Source: Chloroflexota bacterium (lineage in GTDB: Bacteria > Chloroflexota > Anaerolineae > Anaerolineales > UBA11579). From it: a stretch of 54,802 bases of DNA. The notes below the pieces were generated by a model. It made no database searches and was not told where the DNA came from. It worked only from the letters and a program-made list of their open reading frames with translations. The stretch spans positions 1 to 54,802 of the forward strand of contig QWJF01000010.1 of the NCBI GenBank assembly GCA_009391835.1. Reading direction: 5' to 3'. Shown here piece by piece: positions 1 to 9,436 of this stretch (the first letter of the stretch is position 1; every line of letters starts with the position of its first letter). The position numbers and the translations under genes were made by a program.

Positions 1-1
1 A

Positions 2-148
2 GGCGTGGAAATGGTCATGCCGGGCGACGACACGAACCTGCAGGTGGAGCTGATTGTGCCTGTGGCGCTCGAGCAAGGCTCAAAATTCGCAATCCGCGAA
101 GGTGGCCTTACAGTCGGCGCCGGCGTGATCACGGAAATCCTGGACTGA
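2..148 (+). CDS. tuf: Elongation factor Tu, C-terminal end (partial)
   Basis: The window opens inside a gene. The last 48 codons read through residues such as [13 protein letters not shown] and end AGVITEILD, which is the C-terminal beta-barrel (domain 3) of EF-Tu, the GTPase that brings aminoacyl-tRNA to the ribosome. The 5' part lies outside the window. The stop codon is one base from the rpsJ start, so tuf and the S10 operon are probably one transcript (str-S10 arrangement). Identification is firm despite the short fragment. Confidence 0.93.
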   Translation, partial: GVEMVMPGDDTNLQVELIVPVALEQGSKFAIREGGLTVGAGVITEILD

Positions 149-149
149 G

Positions 150-461
150 ATGGCAGCCAAGCAGAAGATCCGCATTCGCCTCAAAGCCTACGATCATCGT
201 GTGATCGATCAATCGGCTAAACGCATCGTCGAAACGGCCGAGCGCACTGGTGCTCGTGTTGTTGGGCCGGTGCCGCTGCCTACGAAGCGGGAGCTGTTTA
301 CGGTACGTCGCTCCCCCTTCATTGATAAAGATTCACAAGAGCATTTTGAAATCCGCACCCATAACCGACTGATCGACGTTATCGATCCAGATTCAAAAAC
401 CATCGACATGTTGATGCGCTTGAATCTACCGGCCGGTGTAGATATCGAAATCAAGATTTAG
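150..461 (+). CDS. rpsJ: 30S ribosomal protein S10
   Basis: This 103-residue protein has the normal length and sequence of S10 (start [16 protein letters not shown], later [16 protein letters not shown]). S10 is a component of the 30S head and, in many bacteria, a partner of NusB in antitermination. It starts with ATG one base after the tuf stop, so it probably relies on translational coupling. Unlike the rest of the cluster, it is followed by a long 167-base spacer before rplC. Confidence 0.97.
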   Translation: MAAKQKIRIRLKAYDHRVIDQSAKRIVETAERTGARVVGPVPLPTKRELFTVRRSPFIDKDSQEHFEIRTHNRLIDVIDPDSKTIDMLMRLNLPAGVDIEIKI

Positions 462-628
462 CGGACGCTGCTTAGCAGTAACCAAGAGCTAAAAGCGTAA
501 AACGGCTTTGCAAGAGCCTGCGGGAAGGAAGCGAAAAGCGCTTTCGAAAGCAGATTGACTACAAAGCTGAGGGATGATGCGGTCTAGCCCAGATCGACAG
601 TCCCGGAAATATTAGGAGACAAACGAGA
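462..628 (+). promoter_or_regulatory. Structured spacer between rpsJ and rplC, possible leader RNA
   Basis: This 167-base gap is the longest in the ribosomal cluster, where most neighbours overlap or sit within 30 bases. Three small hairpins can be drawn in succession: TTAGC (472-476) with GCTAA (488-492), GGCTTT (504-509) with AGAGCC (513-518), and AAGCG (529-533) with CGCTT (539-543). A Shine-Dalgarno AGGAG at 614-618 serves rplC. A TTGACT at 555-560 has no good -10 partner. It could be an autoregulatory r-protein leader or an mRNA-processing site; the sequence alone does not decide. Confidence 0.4.
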
Positions 629-1258
629 ATGTTTAAAGGGCTGATTGGAAAGAAAATCGGTATGACCCAGATTTTCGATGAAGAAGGCGTTGCTGTTCCC
701 ATAACGCTCATCGAAGCTGGGCCTTGCTATGTAACACAAGTGCGCAAACCCAGCCGCGATGGCTACACCGCGGTGCAACTGGGCTTTAGTGAAACGCGCG
801 AAAAACTGCTTACCGGTGGCCAGTTGGGCCATTTAAAGCGAACAGATGCCCCTTCACTTCGCTACTTGCGCGAATTTCGTGTTAAACAGATCGAGTTGAA
901 GGAAGGCGAAAAGATCACAGTTGAAGGATTTGTGGTTGGTGAGCGTGTGGATGTAATAAGCGTCAGCAAGGGCAAGGGTTTCGCAGGTGCAATGAAACGT
1001 CATGGGTTCGCTGGTGGGCCGATCACCCATGGTCAGTCAGACCGTCAACGGTCGGTTGGCTCCATTGGCGCTACCACGACGCCCAGCCGTGTGTTTAAAG
1101 GCAAAAAGATGCCTGGTCGCATGGGCAATGATCGTGTGACTTCACAGAATCTTAAAATCGCCCTTGTCGATCAGGAGCGTAATTTGATCGGTGTCCACGG
1201 GTCGGTGGCTGGTGGCAAAGGCGCGGTTGTCGCCATCAAGGAGGCACGCAAAGAGTAG
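629..1258 (+). CDS. rplC: 50S ribosomal protein L3
   Basis: This 209-residue protein begins MFKGLIGKKIGMTQIF and carries the L3 signature around SKGKGFAGAMKRHGF and the following GPITHGQSDRQRSVGSIG loop. That loop reaches toward the peptidyl-transferase centre. L3 is an early assembly protein of the 50S subunit that binds 23S rRNA near its 3' end. AGGAG lies ten bases upstream of the ATG. Length and neighbours (L4, L23, L2) match the S10 operon order. Confidence 0.97.
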   Translation: MFKGLIGKKIGMTQIFDEEGVAVPITLIEAGPCYVTQVRKPSRDGYTAVQLGFSETREKLLTGGQLGHLKRTDAPSLRYLREFRVKQIELKEGEKITVEGFVVGERVDVISVSKGKGFAGAMKRHGFAGGPITHGQSDRQRSVGSIGATTTPSRVFKGKKMPGRMGNDRVTSQNLKIALVDQERNLIGVHGSVAGGKGAVVAIKEARKE

Positions 1259-1287
1259 GCAGCGGCCTCAACGATGCGGAATAAATT

Positions 1288-1920
1288 ATGAAATTAGACG
1301 TCTACAGCATGAAGGGCAAAAAGCTCGAAAAGCAGATTGATCTGCCCAAAAAGATCTTTGAAGCCCCGATTAACACCGATTTGATGCACCAGGCATACGT
1401 GCGCCAGATGGCCAATGGTCGCGCTGGTACCCACAAAACAAAAACCCGCGCCGAAGTTCGCGGTGGTGGGCGCAAGCCTTGGCGGCAGAAGGGCACAGGC
1501 CGCGCACGTCAGGGATCCATTCGTTCGCCTCAGTGGGTTGGCGGTGGTGGCGTGCATACGCCCCGGCCCCGCGACTATGCTAAGAAAATGCCGTTGAAAA
1601 TGAGGCGAGCTGCGCTTCGCTCTGCACTTTCCGTCAAGGCAGCCGACCAGGAAATTGTTATGGTGGATGCCTTTGTTGTCAATGAAGGAAAAACCAAGCT
1701 GATGGTTGAGTCACTGAGCAAGTTGGCTGGTGAAAGCACAGTTTTGCTCGTGTTAGCAGTAAAAGACGACAATTATGAAACGGTCACTCGGGCAAGCCGA
1801 AACATCGCAGGCGTGACCACACTGCTGGCAAACTACTTGAACATTCGTGATCTGCTTGGCCACGACAAAGTAGTTATGCCGGTCGATGCAATCAAAACTA
1901 TTGAAAGTTATCTGGGTTAG
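1288..1920 (+). CDS. rplD: 50S ribosomal protein L4
   Basis: This 210-residue protein has the basic extended loop of L4 ([22 protein letters not shown] followed by [15 protein letters not shown]), which lines the polypeptide exit tunnel. In several bacteria L4 represses its own operon by binding the mRNA leader. The structured spacer upstream of rplC would be the place to look for such a site here. No strong Shine-Dalgarno is visible before the ATG. Confidence 0.97.
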   Translation: MKLDVYSMKGKKLEKQIDLPKKIFEAPINTDLMHQAYVRQMANGRAGTHKTKTRAEVRGGGRKPWRQKGTGRARQGSIRSPQWVGGGGVHTPRPRDYAKKMPLKMRRAALRSALSVKAADQEIVMVDAFVVNEGKTKLMVESLSKLAGESTVLLVLAVKDDNYETVTRASRNIAGVTTLLANYLNIRDLLGHDKVVMPVDAIKTIESYLG

Positions 1921-1929
1921 GATCAGGCC

Positions 1930-2232
1930 ATGACGAGTATATACGATGTTCTAAAACGTCCGATCATCACTGAGAAGTCTAACTACCAGAACACGAAGCT
2001 TAATCAAGTGGCCTTTGAGGTCGCCTCGGAAGCGACAAAAGCAATGATCAAAGACGCCGTTGAATTAATGTTTGATGTAACTGTGGAACGCGTCAATGTG
2101 ACAAATGTGCCCGCCAAGCGTACTCGCCGTTGGCAGAGTCGCCGAGTTAAAGTGCGGCGTAGTGGTTACAAGAAAGCAATTGTGACACTAACTGAAGGTC
2201 AAAACGTTGATGTCTTCGAAGGTGTGAAGTAA
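1930..2232 (+). CDS. rplW: 50S ribosomal protein L23
   Basis: This 100-residue protein starts [17 protein letters not shown], the usual L23 opening. L23 sits at the tunnel exit and is the docking point for trigger factor and the signal recognition particle. The gene follows rplD by nine bases, and its TAA stop overlaps the rplB ATG by one base, so the two are coupled. Confidence 0.96.
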   Translation: MTSIYDVLKRPIITEKSNYQNTKLNQVAFEVASEATKAMIKDAVELMFDVTVERVNVTNVPAKRTRRWQSRRVKVRRSGYKKAIVTLTEGQNVDVFEGVK

Positions 2233-3074
2233 TGGCTGTAAAGAAATTTAAACCGACCTCTCCCGGGCGGCGAGGCATGACGGGCAACACGTTCGAAAAG
2301 CTGACCCGATCAACGCCTGAACGTTCGCTAATTGCCAAGAAAAAGAATTTTGGCGGCCGCAACGGAGGCGGAAGGATAACGGTTCGCCATCGAGGTGGTG
2401 GGCATCGTCGCCGTGTTCGCATAGTGGATTTCAAGCGGGATAAGCGTGAAATTCCTGCCCGAGTTGCTGCTATCGAATATGATCCGAACCGCTCAGCGAA
2501 TATTGCGCTCCTTCACTACGTGGATGGAGAAAAACGCTACATTCTTGCTCCGGTAGGCCTCGGTGTTGATGATCAGGTTGTTGCTGGTCCGGGCGCTGAC
2601 ATCAAACCCGGCAATAGCCTGCCGATTGCCAATATTCCGACCGGCACAATGATTCATAACATTGAGATGAAAGTGGGCCGCGGAGGTCAATTGGTGCGCT
2701 CTGCAGGTGGGGCAGCTCAACTAAGCGCCAAAGAGGGCGATTATGCCCAAATTCGTATGCCATCTGGAGAAGTTCGGTTGATCCGGCAAGATTGCTATGC
2801 CACCATCGGTCAGGTTGGCAACGTTGATCACGGTAACATCAAGCTCGGAAAAGCCGGGCGAAAACGCCATATGGGCATCCGACCCACAGTGCGTGGCACG
2901 GCGATGTCTCCGAAAGATCATCCGCATGGTGGTGGCGAAGGCCGTTCCCCGATTGGAATGGCGAGTCCCAAAAGCCCCTGGGGTAAACCCACGTTGGGTA
3001 AGAAGACCCGCCGAAATAAGGCAACAGATAAGTATATTGTTCGCCGTCGCCGAACTAAGAAATCGCGACGCTAA
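2232..3074 (+). CDS. rplB: 50S ribosomal protein L2
   Basis: This 280-residue protein is close to the usual L2 length. It shows the C-terminal hallmark [10 protein letters not shown], including the conserved histidine of the peptidyl-transferase region, and ends in a lysine/arginine-rich tail. L2 helps join the ribosomal subunits and supports peptide-bond formation. The start codon overlaps the rplW stop (TAATG). Confidence 0.97.
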   Translation: MAVKKFKPTSPGRRGMTGNTFEKLTRSTPERSLIAKKKNFGGRNGGGRITVRHRGGGHRRRVRIVDFKRDKREIPARVAAIEYDPNRSANIALLHYVDGEKRYILAPVGLGVDDQVVAGPGADIKPGNSLPIANIPTGTMIHNIEMKVGRGGQLVRSAGGAAQLSAKEGDYAQIRMPSGEVRLIRQDCYATIGQVGNVDHGNIKLGKAGRKRHMGIRPTVRGTAMSPKDHPHGGGEGRSPIGMASPKSPWGKPTLGKKTRRNKATDKYIVRRRRTKKSRR

Positions 3075-3095
3075 GCGGACACGGAGAGAATTGTT

Positions 3096-3386
3096 ATGGG
3101 ACGATCGCTAAAGAAGGGTCCTTTCGTTGACCCGAAACTATTGAAGAAGGTTGAAGCCATGAATGATCGAAAAGAGAAAAAGGTCATTCGCACGTGGAGT
3201 CGCGCCAGCCAGATCTTCCCCCAAATGGTAGGGCATACCATCGCCGTACATGACGGCAGACGGCACGTGCCGATTTACATCACGGAGAATATGGTCGGGC
3301 ATCGGCTCGGCGAATTTGCGCCCACTCGAACGTATCGTGGCCATCTGGTTGAGAAAAAGACTCGCCGCGTAGAGGTTGAGGAATAA
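3096..3386 (+). CDS. rpsS: 30S ribosomal protein S19
   Basis: This 96-residue protein begins [19 protein letters not shown] and has the motif [23 protein letters not shown] in its core, both typical of S19. S19 binds with S13 in the 30S head near the decoding site. A GGAGAG Shine-Dalgarno precedes the ATG. Order L2-S19-L22 is the standard S10-operon order. Confidence 0.97.
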   Translation: MGRSLKKGPFVDPKLLKKVEAMNDRKEKKVIRTWSRASQIFPQMVGHTIAVHDGRRHVPIYITENMVGHRLGEFAPTRTYRGHLVEKKTRRVEVEE

Positions 3387-3388
3387 GC

Positions 3389-3745
3389 ATGGCAACAGAT
3401 ATTCGTGCGCACGCGCGGCGCATCCCGATCTCGGCACAAAAAGTCCGCCTGGTGGTGAACCTGGTCCGTGGCAAGAATGTGGTGGACGCGTTGGATATTT
3501 TGCGATTTACCACAGCCAAAGCAGCTGGACCGGTAGCTAAATTGTTGAGTTCAGCGATTGCCAATGCTGAACAAAATCAGGGTGTTGGCCGCGATGAGCT
3601 TTACGTGTACCAAATTATGGCAGATGAAGGCGCCACTCGAAAATGGCGTCGCTTTGGGGCCCGCGGCCGCTTTAAACCCTGGTTGCGTCGCTCGTCTCAT
3701 ATCAGCGTCGTTTTGCGGGAGCGCGATAGCTCCCGGGTAGCTTAG
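3389..3745 (+). CDS. rplV: 50S ribosomal protein L22
   Basis: This 118-residue protein carries the L22 core (RRIPISAQKVRLVVNLVRGK at the start). The C-terminal beta-hairpin region contains AHISV-like residues (SSHISVVLRERD) and lines the exit tunnel, where macrolide-resistance changes occur in other species. It starts two bases after rpsS. The sequence looks intact. Confidence 0.96.
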   Translation: MATDIRAHARRIPISAQKVRLVVNLVRGKNVVDALDILRFTTAKAAGPVAKLLSSAIANAEQNQGVGRDELYVYQIMADEGATRKWRRFGARGRFKPWLRRSSHISVVLRERDSSRVA

Positions 3746-3753
3746 GAGAAATT

Positions 3754-4431
3754 ATGGGTCGAAAAGTTCATCCAGTTGGGTTCCGTCTCAAAGTCAACAA
3801 AACTTGGGATGGCCGCTGGTTCGCTGAAGGAAAAGAGTATGTTGACCGATTGCATCAGGATTTTCAGATCCGTGATTTGATCAACAAATCTGCGCCCCGA
3901 GCTGGTGTTTCTCGAATTGAAATTGAGCGCTTTCCTGGAAACGTGAAGATACAGGTGCACACAGCCAAACCTGGCATTTTGATCGGACGCAAGGGAGAAA
4001 ATGTAAAAGTCTTGCGCAAAGATCTTGAGGCTCTCGTCGGCATCAAAATCGATCTGGACATTAAGGAAATCAAAGATCCAGATCTTGATGCCAAGCTGGT
4101 TGCCCAGAATATTGCCGATCAACTTGAGCGCCGCATTGCCTATCGGCGTGCAATTAATCGTGCTCTTCAGCAGTCGATGAGAGCAGGCGCCCAGGGAATC
4201 AAAGTGGAAGTAGCTGGCCGATTGGGTGGGGCGGATATGTCTCGTAGGGTTTGGATGCGAGATGGTCGCGTGCCCCTGCACACTTTGCGGGCCGATATTG
4301 ACTACGCGATCGTTGAAGCGATTACGCAATATAGCGTGATCGGTGTAAAGGTCTGGATTTACCGCGGCGAGATTTTGCCCGAAGCCGAAACTGAACCCGA
4401 AAACACGGAAGGCGTGTACGTTAGCGAGTGA
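3754..4431 (+). CDS. rpsC: 30S ribosomal protein S3
   Basis: This 225-residue protein starts MGRKVHPVGFRLKVNKTWD. It has an N-terminal KH domain with the GRKGENV loop at about residues 75-85 and an S3 C-terminal domain ending in the acidic sequence EAETEPENTEGVYVSE. S3 forms part of the mRNA entry channel. AGGAG lies seven bases before the ATG. The acidic tail is somewhat longer than the minimal family. Confidence 0.97.
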   Translation: MGRKVHPVGFRLKVNKTWDGRWFAEGKEYVDRLHQDFQIRDLINKSAPRAGVSRIEIERFPGNVKIQVHTAKPGILIGRKGENVKVLRKDLEALVGIKIDLDIKEIKDPDLDAKLVAQNIADQLERRIAYRRAINRALQQSMRAGAQGIKVEVAGRLGGADMSRRVWMRDGRVPLHTLRADIDYAIVEAITQYSVIGVKVWIYRGEILPEAETEPENTEGVYVSE

Positions 4432-4458
4432 TCGCGCGTTAGAACTGAGGATTTTATT

Positions 4459-4881
4459 ATGTTGATGCCGAAGCGAACAAAATTCCCCAAGATGCATCGT
4501 GGCCGCATGCGCGGCAAAGCCAGCCGCGGCGCCGAACTGCACTATGGGGAATACGGTTTGCAATCCCTTGATCCGGGCTGGATTTCAGCACGGCAGATCG
4601 AGGCGGCTCGTCGCGCCATTGTTCGCGCCGCTCGCCGCCGAGGAAAAGTGTGGATCCGTATCTTTCCGGATAAGCCGATTACCCAGAGAGCAGCGGAAAC
4701 CCGCATGGGTAAGGGCAAAGGCAATGTGGAATATTGGGCGGCAGTTGTGAAACCTGGGCGCGTGATGTTTGAAGTTGGCGGTATGCCCGAGGATGTGGCC
4801 TTGGAGGCTCTGCGGCTTGCTGCATACAAAATGTCTGTCCGCACGAAAGTTATCCGCCGCACTGAGTTTTTGAGTGAGTGA
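4459..4881 (+). CDS. rplP: 50S ribosomal protein L16
   Basis: This 140-residue protein opens [19 protein letters not shown] and has the L16 core [26 protein letters not shown]16 organises the A-site region of the 50S subunit. The start could be the ATG at 4459 or the one at 4465 (MPKRTKF), the commoner form in the family. It is followed by rpmC with a four-base gap. Confidence 0.96.
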   Translation: MLMPKRTKFPKMHRGRMRGKASRGAELHYGEYGLQSLDPGWISARQIEAARRAIVRAARRRGKVWIRIFPDKPITQRAAETRMGKGKGNVEYWAAVVKPGRVMFEVGGMPEDVALEALRLAAYKMSVRTKVIRRTEFLSE

Positions 4882-4885
4882 TTTG

Positions 4886-5101
4886 ATGAATACAGAAGAA
4901 ATACGTAATCTCTCGGTTGATAAGATCCAGGACGAACTGGATCAGGCGCGTGAAGAGTTGATGCGCATGCGCTTCCAGCAAGCCACGGGCGAACTGACGA
5001 ATCACAATCTTCCCAAAGGCACGCGCCGCAAAATTGCGCGCTTGTTGACAATATTAAACGAAAAATCGCTCTCTGAAGAGAGCGCGCAAGGTGAAGCATG
5101 A
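4886..5101 (+). CDS. rpmC: 50S ribosomal protein L29
   Basis: This 71-residue helical protein (MNTEEIRNLSVDKIQDELDQ) contains the L29 core EELMRMRFQQATGELTN. L29 sits beside L23 at the tunnel exit. An in-frame GTG exists at 4874 inside rplP, but the ATG at 4886 gives the usual L29 beginning and avoids overlap. The last codons overlap the rpsQ start (ATGA). Confidence 0.94.
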   Translation: MNTEEIRNLSVDKIQDELDQAREELMRMRFQQATGELTNHNLPKGTRRKIARLLTILNEKSLSEESAQGEA

Positions 5102-5361
5102 ATAATCGTCGACGTGTAGAAGGTGTCGTCACCAGCGACAAGATGGAAAAAACCGTGGTCGTAAAAACCACACGGGCTTTTCAGCATCCGCTTTATGGCA
5201 AGGTGGTCGAATCAAACCGCAAGCTTATCGCCCATAGTGAGTTGGATGCAAAAATCGGAGATAAAGTCCGATTAGTGGAAAGCCGCCCTCTGTCCAAGAC
5301 AAAGCGCTGGGTCGTCGAGGAAATCCTCAAAGGCCTGGCCCATGAGGAGGCCGCCAAGTGA
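5098..5361 (+). CDS. rpsQ: 30S ribosomal protein S17
   Basis: This 87-residue OB-fold protein has the S17 pattern [20 protein letters not shown] near the start and [11 protein letters not shown] near the end. It is a primary 16S rRNA binder. The start codon overlaps the rpmC stop (ATGA), and the end overlaps the rplN start (GTGA), so the L29-S17-L14 genes are coupled. Confidence 0.96.
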   Translation: MNNRRRVEGVVTSDKMEKTVVVKTTRAFQHPLYGKVVESNRKLIAHSELDAKIGDKVRLVESRPLSKTKRWVVEEILKGLAHEEAAK

Positions 5362-5729
5362 TTCAGACTGAATCTCGCCTGCGTGTTGCAGATAATACGG
5401 GCGCGCGTGAAGTGCTGGTTATCAAGGTCCAAGGCGGCTCACGCAGGCGCTATGCTCGAGTGGGCGACATTGTAGTGGCTACGGTTAAAAGCGCTGCACC
5501 GCAAGGTTCGGTGAAGAAAAGTGAAGTGGTTCGTGCCGTAGTGGTTCGCACGGCCAAAGAGTGGCAGCGGGAGGATGGTTCATTTATCCGCTTTGACGAC
5601 AACGCCGCCGTGATCCTTGAAGGCACGACCACCACGCCGCGCGGCACCCGCATTTTTGGTCCAGTGGCTCGAGAATTGCGCGATCGTGGTTTTATGCGCA
5701 TTGTTTCGCTGGCTCCTGAGGTTCTTTAG
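5358..5729 (+). CDS. rplN: 50S ribosomal protein L14
   Basis: This 123-residue protein begins [19 protein letters not shown], the standard L14 start, and ends [13 protein letters not shown]14 lies at the subunit interface and binds the silencing factor RsfS. The initiator is GTG, overlapping the rpsQ stop as GTGA. Any ATG further in would remove conserved residues. Confidence 0.96.
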   Translation: MIQTESRLRVADNTGAREVLVIKVQGGSRRRYARVGDIVVATVKSAAPQGSVKKSEVVRAVVVRTAKEWQREDGSFIRFDDNAAVILEGTTTTPRGTRIFGPVARELRDRGFMRIVSLAPEVL

Positions 5730-5738
5730 GAAGACACG

Positions 5739-6077
5739 ATGAAAACGAGAGTAAAAATCCGTAAAGGTGACACTGTGGAGGTTATTGCTGGTCGCGAGCA
5801 GGATAAAGGCCGGCGCGGCGAAGTAATTCGCGTGCTTCCCAAAGAGAACCGGGTTGTGGTTCAAGGCATCAATGTCCGCAAGAAGCACCAACGTCAGGTG
5901 CAGTCACAGGGCCGCACGCTCACTCCGGGAATTATCGAATTTGAGGCGCCCTTTCACCTGTCAAATGTTCTTCTCGTTTGCCCAAAATGCGGCAAACCCG
6001 CCCGGGTTGGGGTGCATCGCGACGAAGACGGTTCACCACACCGTGTTTGCAAAAATTGTGGCAAGCAGGTTGATTAG
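5739..6077 (+). CDS. rplX: 50S ribosomal protein L24 with zinc-ribbon tail
   Basis: This 112-residue protein has an N-terminal KOW motif ([24 protein letters not shown]) and the L24 motif INVRKKHQR. The C-terminal part has two CxxC pairs (CPKCGK and CKNCGK) spaced like a zinc ribbon, a form known in many non-proteobacterial L24 proteins. L24 starts 50S assembly by binding the 5' end of 23S rRNA. Confidence 0.96.
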   Translation: MKTRVKIRKGDTVEVIAGREQDKGRRGEVIRVLPKENRVVVQGINVRKKHQRQVQSQGRTLTPGIIEFEAPFHLSNVLLVCPKCGKPARVGVHRDEDGSPHRVCKNCGKQVD

Positions 6078-6095
6078 GTTTTTTGGAGTTATTGA

Positions 6096-6644
6096 ATGGC
6101 TCATGCATTAAAACAACAATATGACAAAGAGATAGTGCCCGAACTTCAGAAGGCACTTGATCTAAAGAATGTCATGGAAGTTCCTAAGCTAACCAAGGTC
6201 GTCCTGAACATAGGCGTCGGTGAAGCTTTGGATAACGCCAAGGCACTTGATTCCGCCGTTGAGGATTTGACCACTATTGCCGGACAGAAACCGGTGGTTA
6301 CGCTGGCTCGCAAGAGTATCGCCAACTTCAAACTGCGCGAAGGCCGCGCCATTGGCGTGAAAGTAACACTGCGGGGTGAGCGCATGTGGTCATTTTTTGA
6401 TCGTTTGGTTAATTTGGCATTGCCGAGAGTCCGCGATTTTCGCGGCATTTCACCCGACTCGTTTGACGGGCGCGGCAACTACACACTGGGTTTGAATGAG
6501 CAACTCGTGTTTCCTGAAATCCAATACGACAGTATTGATCAGGTGCGCGGGCTTGAGATTACGTTGGTAACAACGGCTCGAACTGATGAAGAAGGGCGCG
6601 CACTATTGCGTATGCTGGGCATGCCCTTCAAGGGAGAAGCATAG
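6096..6644 (+). CDS. rplE: 50S ribosomal protein L5
   Basis: This 182-residue protein shows L5 landmarks: [36 protein letters not shown], and the C-terminal [20 protein letters not shown] region. L5 binds 5S rRNA and forms an intersubunit bridge. A GGAG lies upstream of the ATG. rpsN starts two bases after its stop. Confidence 0.97.
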   Translation: MAHALKQQYDKEIVPELQKALDLKNVMEVPKLTKVVLNIGVGEALDNAKALDSAVEDLTTIAGQKPVVTLARKSIANFKLREGRAIGVKVTLRGERMWSFFDRLVNLALPRVRDFRGISPDSFDGRGNYTLGLNEQLVFPEIQYDSIDQVRGLEITLVTTARTDEEGRALLRMLGMPFKGEA

Positions 6645-6645
6645 T

Positions 6646-6828
6646 ATGGCAAAGAAATCAATGGTTGTTCGCGAAACACGTCGCAAGTACGAAACTCGTG
6701 TTCGCAATCGTTGCAAAGTCTGCGGACGACCGCGTGGCTATATTCGCCGGTTTGGCCTCTGCCGCATTTGCTTTCGAGAGTTTGCGCTCGACGGCAAGAT
6801 CCCTGGCGTCGTCAAGGCCTCGTGGTAG
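6646..6828 (+). CDS. rpsN: 30S ribosomal protein S14, zinc-binding type Z
   Basis: This 60-residue protein is the short zinc-dependent S14 form. Two CxxC pairs ([20 protein letters not shown]) make the metal site, and the sequence starts [21 protein letters not shown] longer in-frame opening from 6586 would add 20 residues unrelated to S14 and run through rplE, so the ATG at 6646 is chosen. S14 binds in the 30S head. Confidence 0.96.
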   Translation: MAKKSMVVRETRRKYETRVRNRCKVCGRPRGYIRRFGLCRICFREFALDGKIPGVVKASW

Positions 6829-6845
6829 GGAATAGGAGCTAAAAA

Positions 6846-7259
6846 ATGTCAATGACGGATCCTATCGCTGATATGTTGACCAGACTGCGTAACGCAGTAA
6901 TGGCTGGGCACACGCTAGTTGCAATGCCAAGCTCGAACTTAAAAGCCGCAATTGCTCAAATCCTCAAGGAAGAGGGCTTTGTCGAGAGCTTTGAGATCGT
7001 GGAGGGTGAGATCCCGGCCTTTAAAATTTTACGGGTCAACCTAAAATATCTTGGAGATCGCCGCGAACGCCGTTCGGTGATCAGCGGGCTTGAGCGCGTT
7101 AGTAAGCCCGGTCGTCGAGTGTATGCCAAGCGTACTGAGATACCCTGGGTGCTTTCCGGATTGGGCATAGCAATTCTTTCCACGCCCAGGGGTGTTATGA
7201 GTGGCCAGCGCGCTCGCCAGATGGGCGTCGGCGGCGAAATTTTGTGTAAGGTTTGGTAG
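6846..7259 (+). CDS. rpsH: 30S ribosomal protein S8
   Basis: This 137-residue protein starts [20 protein letters not shown] and has the C-terminal [22 protein letters not shown] that is close to invariant in S8. S8 is a primary 16S rRNA binder and in other bacteria the repressor of the spc operon. AGGAG lies upstream; a second ATG at 6852 is also possible. Confidence 0.97.
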   Translation: MSMTDPIADMLTRLRNAVMAGHTLVAMPSSNLKAAIAQILKEEGFVESFEIVEGEIPAFKILRVNLKYLGDRRERRSVISGLERVSKPGRRVYAKRTEIPWVLSGLGIAILSTPRGVMSGQRARQMGVGGEILCKVW

Positions 7260-7287
7260 CCGTTTCGGCTGCTTTGGAGGTTTTATT

Positions 7288-7833
7288 GTGTCTCGCGTAG
7301 GACGAATGCCCATCGATATCCCGTCTGGGGTCGATGTAGAAATTAAGGAATCCCAGGTTCGGGTTAAAGGACCTAAGGGCGAGCTTATGCATAGCTTTCC
7401 CCAAACGATTTCCTTCACTCGCGAGGGTGAACAGGTTATGGTCGGGCGCGTCTCAGACGAGAAATTTAGCCGCTCGATGCATGGTACGGCGCGGGCACTG
7501 GTAAACAACATGGTTGTGGGCGTGAGCGAAGGTTTTTCAAAAACGCTGGAAGTTCATGGTGTTGGCTATCGCCCAGATATGAACGGGAAAAACCTGGTTC
7601 TACACGTTGGGTATTCCCATCCCGTTGAATTTGAGCCTGGAGACGGCATTTCTTTCGAGATTGATACGAAAACTGGCGAGATTAAAGTGTTGGGTCACAA
7701 CAAGGAGCTTGTTGGAGAAACTGCCGCGCGTATTCGAAAGACCCGGCCACCTGAACCCTACAAGGGTAAAGGGATCAGATATCAAGGCGAACATGTTCGT
7801 CGCAAAGCCGGTAAGGCCGGCAAGGCTGCTTAG
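7288..7833 (+). CDS. rplF: 50S ribosomal protein L6
   Basis: This 181-residue protein carries the L6 opening SRVGRMPIDIPSGVDVEI and the C-terminal motif RPPEPYKGKGIRYQGEHVRR. L6 supports the GTPase-associated region of the 50S subunit. The initiator is GTG at 7288, seven bases after a GGAGG at 7276-7280. An upstream in-frame ATG at 7201 lies inside rpsH and gives no L6-like sequence. Confidence 0.96.
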   Translation: MSRVGRMPIDIPSGVDVEIKESQVRVKGPKGELMHSFPQTISFTREGEQVMVGRVSDEKFSRSMHGTARALVNNMVVGVSEGFSKTLEVHGVGYRPDMNGKNLVLHVGYSHPVEFEPGDGISFEIDTKTGEIKVLGHNKELVGETAARIRKTRPPEPYKGKGIRYQGEHVRRKAGKAGKAA

Positions 7834-7847
7834 TAAGGTAAAACGAT

Positions 7848-8213
7848 ATGGCTAAGAAAACAAGATCACAAGCAAGATTGAAACGACATCTGCGTGTGCG
7901 CAAGAAAATCTCTGGCACCGCTGAAAAGCCGCGCCTCAATGTGTTTCGCAGCCTGACCGATATTTACGCCCAGGTGGTTGACGATATTGCCGGCAAAACC
8001 ATTGTGTCTGCCTCCAGTATTGATAAGGAGCTGCGCAAAGAGATGAAGGGCAAAGCTAAATCTGAACAGGCCCGCATTGTTGGAGAGGCCGTAGCGAAGC
8101 GTGCTAAGGCTCAAGGCATTAATGCGGTTGTTTTTGACCGTGGCGGGTTTCGTTTCAGCGGTCGGGTTAAAGCTTTGGCCGATGGCGCACGCGAAGAAGG
8201 ATTGAAGTTCTAA
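7848..8213 (+). CDS. rplR: 50S ribosomal protein L18
   Basis: This 121-residue protein has the L18 features [18 protein letters not shown] and [25 protein letters not shown]18 binds 5S rRNA together with L5 in the central protuberance. It follows rplF by 14 bases. Length and order are standard. Confidence 0.96.
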   Translation: MAKKTRSQARLKRHLRVRKKISGTAEKPRLNVFRSLTDIYAQVVDDIAGKTIVSASSIDKELRKEMKGKAKSEQARIVGEAVAKRAKAQGINAVVFDRGGFRFSGRVKALADGAREEGLKF

Positions 8214-8226
8214 TCAGGAGACGGAT

Positions 8227-8760
8227 ATGACCGAATATCAAGGTTCGGAATTTGAACGCGAGTTAGAAGAAAAGACGATTGAAATCCGTCGTGTGGCCAA
8301 AGTGGTCAAAGGTGGGCGTCGGTTTTCATTTCGGGTCACTGTGGTCGTTGGCGATAACGGCGGCCAGGTGGGTGCTGGTGTAGGCAAAGCCAACACTGTT
8401 CCGGACGCAATTCGTAAAGCGGCAGGCCGTGCTCGCAAATCTATGCGCCGCATGAGCTTGTATGGAACCACCATCCCGCACGCAGTAATAGGCGAAGTTG
8501 GCGGAGCACGCGTCTTGCTTAAGCCCGCCTCGCCGGGTACCGGCGTGATCGCTGGTGGCGGCGTGCGCGCGGTAATGCAGGCTGTCGGCATTCAAGATAT
8601 CCTGACTAAATCGTTGGGCAGCGCAAACATTCACAATGTTGTGATGGCCACAATGGATGCCTTGGAAAAGTTGAAATCAGTTGATGAACAAGCGCGGCTG
8701 CGCGGAAAAGACATTAAAGAATTAATGCCGTTCTGGGAGCGGGGCAAGAATGGCATATAA
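8227..8760 (+). CDS. rpsE: 30S ribosomal protein S5
   Basis: This 177-residue protein contains the S5 double-stranded-RNA-binding domain ([18 protein letters not shown]) and the C-terminal domain ([25 protein letters not shown]). S5 affects translational fidelity and mRNA entry. The Shine-Dalgarno AGGAG is at about 8216-8220. Its last 11 bases overlap rpmD. Confidence 0.97.
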   Translation: MTEYQGSEFERELEEKTIEIRRVAKVVKGGRRFSFRVTVVVGDNGGQVGAGVGKANTVPDAIRKAAGRARKSMRRMSLYGTTIPHAVIGEVGGARVLLKPASPGTGVIAGGGVRAVMQAVGIQDILTKSLGSANIHNVVMATMDALEKLKSVDEQARLRGKDIKELMPFWERGKNGI

Positions 8761-8950
8761 GAAACCCACAGGAAAGCAAGTAGTAATCAAACTCGTGCGC
8801 AGCCCGATTGGTTACTCCAAGCGTCAAAAAGGAACCGTTCGCGCACTCGGCTTGCGTCGGCTGCTTCAAACGGTCACCCAGGAAGATACGCCGGTGCTGC
8901 GCGGTATGCTTGATCGCGTCAGCCATCTGGTCGAAGTTGAAGAGGCATAA
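8750..8950 (+). CDS. rpmD: 50S ribosomal protein L30
   Basis: This 66-residue protein contains [27 protein letters not shown], the whole L30 core split over the first half. It begins inside rpsE in another frame, an arrangement consistent with coupling. L30 is a small 50S protein absent from some bacteria but present here. It ends LVEVEEA. Confidence 0.95.
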   Translation: MAYKKPTGKQVVIKLVRSPIGYSKRQKGTVRALGLRRLLQTVTQEDTPVLRGMLDRVSHLVEVEEA

Positions 8951-8953
8951 CTT

Positions 8954-9436
8954 ATGAAGCTGCATGAATTGCGCCCCAACGAGGGCAAACAAAAGAGACG
9001 TCGCCGGGTAGGGCGTGGCATTGCTGCTGGCCGCGGCAAAACTGCTGGCCGCGGCACCAAGGGCCAGGGAGCTCGCGCGGGGGGCGGGTCGGGGCTCTAT
9101 CACCAGGGTGGCAATCTGCCTTTCTTTCGCAGCTTGCCCTTCAAGCGAGGTTTTACTCCGCCGAATCGCCTTACCTACAACGAGATCAACCTTGATCAGT
9201 TGGAAGGCTTCAAAGCCAACAGCGAAGTTTCTCCCGACACTTTAGAGAAAGCGCGTTTGCTGCGCAAAAACAATAACCCGATCGTGGTACTTGGGCGCGG
9301 CGAAATTACCAAAGCCTTGAAGGTCCGCGTCCACCGCGTAACTAAGGGAGCAAAGGCAAAGATCGAAGCCGCTGGCGGGTCTGTCGAAATCATTCAATCC
9401 GACGTTGAAACGCCTGCTGAGGAGAAGAAGGAATGA
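8954..9436 (+). CDS. rplO: 50S ribosomal protein L15
   Basis: This 160-residue protein starts MKLHELRPNEGKQKRRRRVGRG and continues through the glycine/arginine-rich arm typical of L15 (GRGTKGQGARAGGG), then a folded C-terminal domain. L15 is a late 50S assembly protein. The stop overlaps the secY ATG (ATGA), as in many spc operons. Confidence 0.96.
   Translation: MKLHELRPNEGKQKRRRRVGRGIAAGRGKTAGRGTKGQGARAGGGSGLYHQGGNLPFFRSLPFKRGFTPPNRLTYNEINLDQLEGFKANSEVSPDTLEKARLLRKNNNPIVVLGRGEITKALKVRVHRVTKGAKAKIEAAGGSVEIIQSDVETPAEEKKE

Noticed and set aside
555-583. Promoter with TTGACT at 555-560 before rplC
   Set aside because: No hexamer resembling TATAAT occurs at 16-18 bases.
3742-4563. 273-codon antisense frame over rpsC
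   Set aside because: It lies opposite a complete rpsC gene and has no recognisable sequence or ribosome-binding site.
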